From: Ignavibacteria bacterium UBA6906
GTDB taxonomy: Bacteria; Bacteroidota; Ignavibacteria; UBA10030; UBA6906
Assembly (NCBI GenBank): GCA_002451155.1
Contig: DKBG01000305.1
Span: forward strand, 11,655 to 23,868
Length of the DNA stretch: 12,214 nt
Direction of reading: 5' to 3'
Under the pieces are notes generated by a model, which had not been told where the DNA came from, made no database searches, and saw nothing but the letters and a program-made list of their open reading frames with translations. The translations under genes were made by a program, and so were the position numbers. Of this stretch, positions 6,387 to 12,214 are shown piece by piece (the first letter of the stretch is position 1; the number at the start of each line of letters is the position of its first letter).

Positions 6387-8630
6387 ATGAGAATTCGTGC
6401 CCTCTGCTTGAGCCATCTCTGTCTGGGGATAATTGTCGGTGCCACCCATCCCTTGCTGAGCCAGCTTGCCTTTTCTCCCGGGTCCCGGCTTGCGGATTCA
6501 GCATACGTGGCGGGAAAAATCCGTACCGTGTCGGATCAGGACCTATTTGAGTCGCTCGATCTCTCAATAAAGGGGCTATCGCGCGTCCGTGAGGCATGGC
6601 GCACCGGGAACAGCCGCCAGGCTTATACGGCCTGGGGAGCGTACTGGAACGGGAAGACCCAGCCCCGGTATCTGACGCAATCGTACAAGCTCCTGAACGA
6701 TACCGAACTCCTCACCGGTTATGAGGACTACCGACAGTATATAGCCAGAAATCCTGACGATCGAGATTCCATCCTTTCCCGCGCGAACAATATCCTTCGT
6801 AATGTGATTCGGACGTGGGGGGACTCTGTAATCGACTTCGGGCCAACAGTCGATTTCAACCGGGAAATCGGACAGTCCGGGAAGTATGGGTTCCACTACT
6901 GGGGTTGGGGACACCCGCTCATTTCTGCCTCTGTTCTCACGGGAGAGAAGAAATACGGGGAAAAGTTCGAGGAACTCTTCAATCGCTGGTTTGAACAGCG
7001 GAACTATATTACCCGCGGGTTTCGAGAGCTTGATGTTGTGTTTTACGAACTGGGTCTGGGAGCAAGAAACAGAGTGTTCGTTGAATACTATCTCCTCCCG
7101 GAGGCCTCCAGGTCGGTTCAAACACACGAGCGAATGCTCAAGAATTTTCTCTCCGCCGGTCGATGGCTGTATGAACTCGAAAAATGGGAGGGCTACCGAT
7201 CGGGAAACTGGCAGATTGTCGGAGCATCCACGCTTGTGCAGATTGCGTTGACATTTCCTGAGTTGAAAGAGTCTGCCGAGTGGCTTCAGGTGGGTTTGCA
7301 GAGGCTCGACGAACATCTCCGGAAAGACTTCTTTGCGGATGGGGGACATTCCGAGCGCGCGCCGAGGAACTACACTCTTCTTACCTACCTCAGCTACCGG
7401 AATATGCACTACCTTCTGACGCGACATGGCAAAGAGATCCCGATGTTGCAGGCGATTCATCAGACAATGGGAAAGACCGTCGACTGGTGGCTGGCCATGA
7501 TGACGCCTACCGGGGAAGTCCCTGCGCTGAACGACAGTCACCGAGGACTGTTCCCGGTCGAAGTGATCAGAGACGGGGCACAGATGTTCGGTAAGCCCGA
7601 CGTCTACGGCGTGCTCAGAAATCTCCTGAATGAATCCGTGGATCCGGAAGGGTCACTTCCGCCGTTTCTCTCCCGTCATATGCCCGCATCGGGCTTCACG
7701 GTGATGCGGTCCGACTGGACGCGGCAGGCGCGCTACCTCTCGATCACCTACGGTCCCTCTGCCGGCTTCCACACCCATGCCGATCTGCTTGGCATCGAGA
7801 TTTACGCCTATGGACGGGCACTGGCTGTCGATGCCGGCCTCGGACTAACGTACGACGACCCGCTGTATAGAAACTGGTACCAATCGACGCGGGCCCACAA
7901 CACGCTTGTGGTGAACGGGTTGAATATGAACCGGGAGAAGGCGGTGGGGGAAAAAGTCAAATGGGTCTCGATCCCATCGCTCGAGTATGTGTCCGCGGAA
8001 CACCACGGATATGACTCCCTCGGTGTGACTCACTGCCGGACAATCGTGTTTGTCGATCGAGAGTACTGGTTCGTTCTGGACGACGTCACAACAGGGGCCG
8101 GACCGGACACCCTCTCGTGGTATCTTCATTCACCGACCCGTCTGCAAACGTACCAGCGTGGATTCAGAAGCGCTACCGCGCCGGGGCTTCTTATTCTTCC
8201 GGCAGACGAGGGGTTCAGCTTCACCAAGGGACATGGAATGGCCGCCAGCACGAGTGACCTCACCCCGGGGAAGGTGGAAGAAATCAACTGGATCCGGTTG
8301 AATCGGATCGCCGCCGACAGGGAGTCCGCACAGTTTCCTGTTCTCCTGTATCCCTACCCGGAGGTCCCTCCCCCGGTATTTGTCGAACGTGAGTCCGGGT
8401 CCCGCTTCCGCGTCGGGAGATCGACGACGTCGGACGTGCTCTGGTTTTCGGGCGGGCACGGAGATGAAGACGGGTTCGAAACGGATGCGCTCTTCGTTCG
8501 AATCCATTCCGGAGGAGCGGTACGCGAGGCAACCGTGCTGGACGGGACGTTCCTGAAATATCATGGGAGAACGCTCTGGCGGTCGGGGCAGATGACCTCG
8601 GAAACGGGAATTGCGATCACCGGGCAGTGA
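6387..8630 (+). CDS. Exported heparinase II/III-family polysaccharide lyase
   Basis: The 747-residue product starts with a signal peptide (about 1-28, hydrophobic core CLGIIVG) and should act in the periplasm or outside the cell. It has the two-part layout of heparinase II/III-type lyases (the PL12/15/17/21 type). The first part is an alpha-toroid with WGWGHPLISASVLTG near 172-186, a GNW segment (Asn274) and GGHSERAPRNY (His321, Tyr329). The second is a beta-sheet domain with GFHTHADLLGIEIYAYGR (His462, His464), DAGLGLTYDDPLYRNWYQS and RAHNTLVVNG. These enzymes cleave uronate-containing polysaccharides by beta-elimination, with Asn, Tyr and His as catalytic groups; all three have counterparts here, so it looks active. 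Substrate (heparan-like, alginate-like or bacterial exopolysaccharide) cannot be told from motifs. It has its own promoter candidate and stands alone as a transcription unit, ending just before a strong hairpin. No SusC/SusD pair is in view. Confidence 0.9.
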   Translation: MRIRALCLSHLCLGIIVGATHPLLSQLAFSPGSRLADSAYVAGKIRTVSDQDLFESLDLSIKGLSRVREAWRTGNSRQAYTAWGAYWNGKTQPRYLTQSYKLLNDTELLTGYEDYRQYIARNPDDRDSILSRANNILRNVIRTWGDSVIDFGPTVDFNREIGQSGKYGFHYWGWGHPLISASVLTGEKKYGEKFEELFNRWFEQRNYITRGFRELDVVFYELGLGARNRVFVEYYLLPEASRSVQTHERMLKNFLSAGRWLYELEKWEGYRSGNWQIVGASTLVQIALTFPELKESAEWLQVGLQRLDEHLRKDFFADGGHSERAPRNYTLLTYLSYRNMHYLLTRHGKEIPMLQAIHQTMGKTVDWWLAMMTPTGEVPALNDSHRGLFPVEVIRDGAQMFGKPDVYGVLRNLLNESVDPEGSLPPFLSRHMPASGFTVMRSDWTRQARYLSITYGPSAGFHTHADLLGIEIYAYGRALAVDAGLGLTYDDPLYRNWYQSTRAHNTLVVNGLNMNREKAVGEKVKWVSIPSLEYVSAEHHGYDSLGVTHCRTIVFVDREYWFVLDDVTTGAGPDTLSWYLHSPTRLQTYQRGFRSATAPGLLILPADEGFSFTKGHGMAASTSDLTPGKVEEINWIRLNRIAADRESAQFPVLLYPYPEVPPPVFVERESGSRFRVGRSTTSDVLWFSGGHGDEDGFETDALFVRIHSGGAVREATVLDGTFLKYHGRTLWRSGQMTSETGIAITGQ

Positions 8631-8641
8631 ACGGATCCTGC

Positions 8642-8669
8642 GGGCTGACCGGCCGTCTCCGGTCAGCCC
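8642..8669. terminator. Perfect 11-bp hairpin between convergent genes
   Basis: GGGCTGACCGG (8642-8652) and CCGGTCAGCCC (8659-8669) are exact reverse complements around a 6-base loop. The hairpin begins 12 bases after the lyase stop codon. Its right arm contains the final codons and TGA of the minus-strand dehydrogenase. It is placed to end transcription from both sides or to protect both transcript ends. There is no run of T on either side, so intrinsic termination is not certain. Confidence 0.6.
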
Positions 8670-9625
8670 TGGACGCGATTCACGACATTGCGCTCAATAC
8701 CAGCCCGAAACGCCCTGAGGTTTTCTACCGCCTCATCGAGCAACCTCTGACGGGCGGCTTTGGTGGCCCATGCCACATGAGGTGTGATGATGCAATTGGG
8801 CGCGGCAAGAAGTGGGTTGTCGTCCGGGGGAGGCTCCTCTGAAAGCACATCCAGCCCGGCTCCCGCGATCTGGCCCGCACGCAGCGCTTCAGCAAGCGCT
8901 GCCTCGTCGACTAATCCCCCGCGGCTCGTATTGATGAGGAAAGCGGACTGCTTCATCATGGCAAGGCGGCCCCGGCTAACGATCTTTCGGGTGTCCTCGG
9001 TCAACGGACAGTGAAGGCTGACAACGTCTGATGTCCGAAACAGCTCATCCAGCGGTACGAATCTGACGCCCGGGTCACTCCCAGCCGGATTTGTCTCAGC
9101 CGCCACGATGGTCATTCCGAATGCCCGGGCGACGCGTGCCGTCGCGCGCCCGATCCGCCCGAAGCCGACGATCCCCATCACCAGACCGTGAAGCTCGAGA
9201 AGAGGCGCATCCCAGTAGGACCAGTCGCGTGAGGCGTTCCACCGTCCTTGAGAAACGGAACGGGCGAGCGGCCCGACGTGCGAGGCTAGGTGCAGGATGT
9301 GTGCGAAGGTCAGCTGCGCCACCGAGTCCGTGCCGTACGTGGGAACATTGGTTACGGGGATCGACCGCTCGCGTGCGGCGTCGCAGTCGACAACATTGAA
9401 CCCCGTGGCGAGAACTCCTATGTATCTCAGTGCGGGGAGGAGCGCCAGACTTGAGCGCGTCAGCCTTGTCTTGTTCGTCAGCACACAGTCCGCTCCTTGA
9501 GCCCTCTCCACGATCCGTTGATCATCCGTTCGCTCATGCACCTCACAGGGACCGAGCTCCAGCAGAGGTCCCCAATCGAGGTCCCCCGGGTTGAGGGCGT
9601 GGGCGTCCAATACGACAATTCTCAT
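8663..9625 (-). CDS. D-2-hydroxyacid dehydrogenase, glycerate dehydrogenase/hydroxypyruvate reductase-like
   Basis: This 320-residue cytoplasmic enzyme should reduce a small 2-keto acid with NAD(P)H, or run in reverse. The Rossmann fold shows VGFGRIG with Gly154-x-Gly156-x-x-Gly159, followed after the next strand by an acidic Glu (AAETN), which favours NADH. The family's catalytic triad is complete: Arg235 in NTSRGGLVDE, Glu264 in LSEEPP and His283 in ITPHVAW. HVAWATKAARQR followed by a NLRAF stretch resembles glycerate dehydrogenase/hydroxypyruvate reductase more than PGDH or D-lactate dehydrogenase, but the exact substrate is inferred. There is no ACT domain and the length is normal. The start at 9625 is chosen because its ATG overlaps the stop of the upstream aminopeptidase (ATGA) and has AAGAGGA seven bases away. 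An in-frame start 14 codons earlier would lie inside the peptidase gene. Translation is probably coupled to the peptidase. Confidence 0.9.
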   Translation of the reverse strand: MRIVVLDAHALNPGDLDWGPLLELGPCEVHERTDDQRIVERAQGADCVLTNKTRLTRSSLALLPALRYIGVLATGFNVVDCDAARERSIPVTNVPTYGTDSVAQLTFAHILHLASHVGPLARSVSQGRWNASRDWSYWDAPLLELHGLVMGIVGFGRIGRATARVARAFGMTIVAAETNPAGSDPGVRFVPLDELFRTSDVVSLHCPLTEDTRKIVSRGRLAMMKQSAFLINTSRGGLVDEAALAEALRAGQIAGAGLDVLSEEPPPDDNPLLAAPNCIITPHVAWATKAARQRLLDEAVENLRAFRAGIERNVVNRVQG

Positions 9626-12117
9626 TGAATGATCCTCTTCAGCGCGGATTGCTGCTGCGAAGTCCACGTGTGCGAGCGGTAGTAATCGCGGATTTTTTGC
9701 CCGTACGCTGCCTGCATCGCGAAATACTCCGCGACGTCCGCGGCTGGACCGCTCAATCTGGGGTTCCAGTATGCGATGGCGTCAAAAAGCGTTCCGATCA
9801 CTCGTTCATCAAGGTAGTTCAGGCGCTGGAGCGCCTTGAACGCATTGATCCGCGTTCTGAACTCGTAGGAGCGGCCCGAAAGATCGACGAGCGTATCGAG
9901 CGATGAGCGGTCTCCGCCGGCTGCGTTCAACTCGTGCCAGGCAACCTTGACGGAGCTGCCGATCCCTCCCGTCGACCGTGTCTGGCGGAGATAGGACGGG
10001 AGGATCTCCGGAAACTGAGCAGCAAGTTTCCGCAGGACCGCTTCAACCACGGCATAGGATGAGTCGGTCAGGAGCGTCTCAAAGTCCTGTTTGAATCCGG
10101 GGGGGATCGTCTCGAGCGCGCTGACCGCGGCAAGCCTGACCTGCTGGGCGGGATCTCCAAGTGCCTTCCGCAGGAGTGCGCGGCTCTCCCGTGACGTGTC
10201 GGCGGCAATTTGCTGGATGATTTCTACGCGCGGTGCGAAGAAGCGTTCCCGTGTGAAAAGTGAGGCGTAAAGAGTCCTTTTGCGTGCGGGCGCGATGGCA
10301 CGCATGGCGACAATCGCGTCGTAGCGGTCAATCATATGAGGGGCTCTTCGCGCCTGCGCCTGCAACTGCTCAAACGTCCTGTCAAACGTGAGCGATTTCA
10401 ATATTTTGCTCCCTGGATCGAAAAGCACGAAATCGATCGATCGGGCGCCAGGATTCGGGATTGTGACCACCTTGAAGGCCTCCGTCACAAGCACCCGGAC
10501 GGAGTCCCTGGAGCCGTCCGAGTAGTGGACCTCCAGGACAATCGGCATGGTAAAGAGCCCCACGAGGTCATCCGTAGGGTGAACCTGCCTGACGGTAATT
10601 TCGGTCGATTTCCCCGCTCGACCGGGAAGCATCGTTTCTCTGACAGAGACGCTGTAGTGGGGCTCGCCTCCCCGGTAGAGCCACTCTTCAAAAAACCAGT
10701 TCGGTGTTACGCCAAGGACATCTTGAAAGGCCTGGTAGAGATCATTGGTTTCAACGTTGCCATACGCGTGCTGCGTAAGATAATGACGTATGACCCTGCG
10801 ATAGCTCTCTTCCCCCCAGACATACATCATCATGTCGAGAACAGTGGACCCCTTTGAATACACGCGATCCGTCCCCGCTCTGGGGTGGACAATCGGGTAC
10901 CGGTCCTTCGTTGACGCTGTGAGGGCGGCCTCCTGTTCGGTTCGGCGCCGCCATTCATACATCTCCTCCCCGAACACCTCACGCATGAAGAGTTTCGGAT
11001 AGAACGTGGCGAAGCTCTCCTGGAGCCAGGAACTTACTCCATTCCTTCCGGTTACGAAATCTCCAAACCATTGGTGGGTGAGCTCGTGGACATTGACGTA
11101 GATGTAATCCTGGTCCAGGAATGCCCTCCGGTCGACATAGTAGAAATCTCCGAACACCGTCGCTGTTGTGTTCTCCATCGCACCGTAGAGAAAATCTTGC
11201 ACCGGGATCTGTGAGTATGACTCCCAGGGATAGGGAACGCCGGTGTGACGGGAGACGAAATCAAGAGACTCCGTTGAGTAGCGATAGGTGGGCGCGACGC
11301 GGTCCTGTTCGTCAGGATAATACCAGAGATGGACCGGGACGCCGCTGTCGCTCACCCGCGAATCGATGCCGTACTTGCCGATCCCGAGCATAACCAGGTA
11401 GGTAACGTGAGGATGCGTCATGCGGTAATGCCAGGTCTTTGTGCCATCGGGATTCTCGCGTTCCATGACTTTTGTCCCGTTCGAAAGAACCTGATACTCC
11501 GCGTCGAACGTCACAATTGTCTCGGTCGTCAGCTTGTCGTTCTGCTGGTCGGAGCAGGGGATCCAGTTGCGATTGTCGATTCCCTGTCCCTGCGTCCAGA
11601 TCTGTTTCCTGCTCCGGTTGGTCGGATCATTCCACCCGACAAAATAGATACCTCTCCGGGGATGTGCTTCATAGGTGAGCTGGAGGCTGTCAAGCTCCCC
11701 CCACTGGAGCGGTGGCGCGAAGAACAGCGTCACTCCATCCTCCGAAAGCCGGAATGGGAGCGGCTTCCCGTTTATCGCGGCGGAGTGAACTTCGATTCCC
11801 GGGCCGTTCAGGAAGAGAGAATCCACCCGCTCCCGGAGCGGGACAAAGAAGTGTGTAACCCGCCCTCGGACGAGCCCTTTCTCCGGCGCGAAGGATACTT
11901 CAATCCGCATGTGTTGCATATCGACCAGCCTCTCGGGAGGCTCCGTCTCGGGGTTGTAGTACAGGCGTGTCGTGCGCTGTCCGAGCACGGAGGAGAGTGC
12001 AAGACAGTGGATGAGTATGATGGCCAGAGGCCGCGTCAGGCTCCCATTTCGACGCCCGCATTCGGGAGAATGAGTGTGCATTGGTGGAATTCGTCTCGTC
12101 AAACCATTACCGGTCAT
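9622..12117 (-). CDS. Exported M1-family zinc aminopeptidase with C-terminal HEAT-like repeats
   Basis: The 831-residue product has a basic N-terminus and a hydrophobic stretch (about 30-46, LAIILIHCLALSSVLGQ), a signal peptide or anchor, so it acts outside the cytoplasm. It removes N-terminal amino acids from peptides. The M1 core is complete: substrate-binding GAMEN (312-316), zinc motif HELTH (His344, Glu345, His348), third ligand Glu367 exactly 18 residues later in WLQESFATF, and the transition-state Tyr420 in VYSKG. The usual WLNEGFA is changed to WLQESFA, with the ligand kept. After the helical region ending WFFEEWLYRGGEP comes a beta domain (about 485-590), then HEAT-like helical repeats (about 595-700). 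GGAGGTGA six bases before the ATG at 12117 sets the start, although this leaves a long n-region; a second Met at residue 13 is an alternative. It is the upstream partner of the dehydrogenase. Confidence 0.93.
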   Translation of the reverse strand: MTGNGLTRRIPPMHTHSPECGRRNGSLTRPLAIILIHCLALSSVLGQRTTRLYYNPETEPPERLVDMQHMRIEVSFAPEKGLVRGRVTHFFVPLRERVDSLFLNGPGIEVHSAAINGKPLPFRLSEDGVTLFFAPPLQWGELDSLQLTYEAHPRRGIYFVGWNDPTNRSRKQIWTQGQGIDNRNWIPCSDQQNDKLTTETIVTFDAEYQVLSNGTKVMERENPDGTKTWHYRMTHPHVTYLVMLGIGKYGIDSRVSDSGVPVHLWYYPDEQDRVAPTYRYSTESLDFVSRHTGVPYPWESYSQIPVQDFLYGAMENTTATVFGDFYYVDRRAFLDQDYIYVNVHELTHQWFGDFVTGRNGVSSWLQESFATFYPKLFMREVFGEEMYEWRRRTEQEAALTASTKDRYPIVHPRAGTDRVYSKGSTVLDMMMYVWGEESYRRVIRHYLTQHAYGNVETNDLYQAFQDVLGVTPNWFFEEWLYRGGEPHYSVSVRETMLPGRAGKSTEITVRQVHPTDDLVGLFTMPIVLEVHYSDGSRDSVRVLVTEAFKVVTIPNPGARSIDFVLFDPGSKILKSLTFDRTFEQLQAQARRAPHMIDRYDAIVAMRAIAPARKRTLYASLFTRERFFAPRVEIIQQIAADTSRESRALLRKALGDPAQQVRLAAVSALETIPPGFKQDFETLLTDSSYAVVEAVLRKLAAQFPEILPSYLRQTRSTGGIGSSVKVAWHELNAAGGDRSSLDTLVDLSGRSYEFRTRINAFKALQRLNYLDERVIGTLFDAIAYWNPRLSGPAADVAEYFAMQAAYGQKIRDYYRSHTWTSQQQSALKRIIQ
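9633..9639 (-). promoter_or_regulatory. Ribosome binding site for the dehydrogenase
   Basis: On the minus strand AAGAGGA lies seven bases before ATG 9625, inside the last codons of the aminopeptidase gene. Together with the 4-base stop/start overlap it decides the dehydrogenase start. Confidence 0.6.
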
Positions 12118-12214
12118 TCGTCCTCACCTCCCCCGGACGTACGAGTTCGTAGCCAAGCGTCTTTGACCTGTCAACGGCCGGAATACCATAGTCCATCCAC
12201 GCGGGAGCCGGGGC
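12107..12214 (-). CDS. C-terminal end of an unidentified gene, cut by the window edge
   Basis: A minus-strand frame is open from the right edge for 35 codons and stops at TAA (12107-12109), overlapping the aminopeptidase start by 11 bases. Its third codon positions are mostly G or C, like the neighbouring genes, and the peptide (with WMDYGIPAVDRSKTLGYELV) reads like real protein. The overlap and the embedded ribosome site suggest it is the gene upstream of the aminopeptidase in the same operon. A second frame is also open over most of this stretch, so the choice is not certain. The family is not recognised from so little sequence. Confidence 0.45.
   Translation of the reverse strand, partial: APAPAWMDYGIPAVDRSKTLGYELVRPGEVRTNDR
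12124..12131 (-). promoter_or_regulatory. Ribosome binding site for the aminopeptidase
   Basis: On the minus strand GGAGGTGA lies six bases before ATG 12117. This near-perfect match supports the longer N-terminus. The site sits inside the end of a preceding reading frame, as expected in an operon. Confidence 0.75.

Noticed and set aside
6576..7541. A 321-codon open frame on the minus strand inside the lyase gene.
   Set aside because: Antisense to conserved lyase motifs, with no recognisable domain and no plausible start region.
9626..9667. A 14-residue N-terminal extension of the dehydrogenase.
   Set aside because: It would start inside the aminopeptidase gene. The family N-terminus begins at MRIVVLD, and the ATGA overlap with AAGAGGA supports 9625.
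1..12214. CRISPR arrays, tRNA or rRNA genes, insertion sequences, toxin-antitoxin or phage-defence genes.
   Set aside because: No repeat array, cloverleaf, transposase, integrase or defence motif was found on either strand; nearly all sequence is taken by metabolic and exported hydrolytic genes.

Overview
The window holds seven main protein genes plus a short gene end at the right edge. Coding density is high, the DNA is moderately GC-rich, and Shine-Dalgarno sites such as AAAGGAG, AAGGAGA and GGAGGTGA sit at sensible distances from starts. No rRNA, tRNA, insertion sequence, phage gene or CRISPR array was seen. Three of the proteins carry signal peptides and are large exported enzymes. This suggests a free-living heterotrophic bacterium, plausibly from the FCB or a related environmental phylum, that degrades polymers outside the cytoplasm. 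The taxonomic guess is weak. It rests on gene style only: the Shine-Dalgarno use argues against typical Bacteroidia.

Layout, plus strand, 1-4983. The 3' part of galT (UDP-glucose--hexose-1-phosphate uridylyltransferase) ends at 681. A 107-base gap with an imperfect palindrome follows. Then comes a 1068-residue exported protein (789-3995) that joins a carbohydrate-binding-like N-terminus, a C45/acyltransferase-like Ntn-hydrolase region with a candidate nucleophile Cys340, an M1-peptidase-like C-terminal helical region without its active site, and a final domain with a YGT motif. Four bases later a uroporphyrinogen-decarboxylase-like (UroD-like) gene begins (4000-4983), probably translationally coupled to it.

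Layout, centre. A second, distinct UroD-like gene lies on the minus strand (5029-6111), convergent with the first. It is divergent from a heparinase II/III-type polysaccharide lyase on the plus strand (6387-8630), which has a good promoter and ribosome-binding-site candidate in the 275-base divergent region.

Layout, right side, minus strand. A partial gene end (12107-12214) overlaps the start of an exported M1 zinc aminopeptidase with C-terminal HEAT-like repeats (9622-12117). The peptidase overlaps by 4 bases (ATGA) a D-2-hydroxyacid dehydrogenase resembling glycerate dehydrogenase/hydroxypyruvate reductase (8663-9625). A perfect 11-bp hairpin separates the convergent lyase and dehydrogenase genes.

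How they may work together (inference): the lyase and the two exported hydrolases could release sugars, peptides or acyl groups, GalT handles galactose, and the dehydrogenase reduces small 2-keto acids. The UroD-like proteins belong to a superfamily that also contains corrinoid-linked methyltransferases, but neither shows the usual zinc-binding residues, so their reaction is open. The most unusual item is the hybrid Ntn-hydrolase/M1-remnant protein and its coupling to a UroD-like gene.
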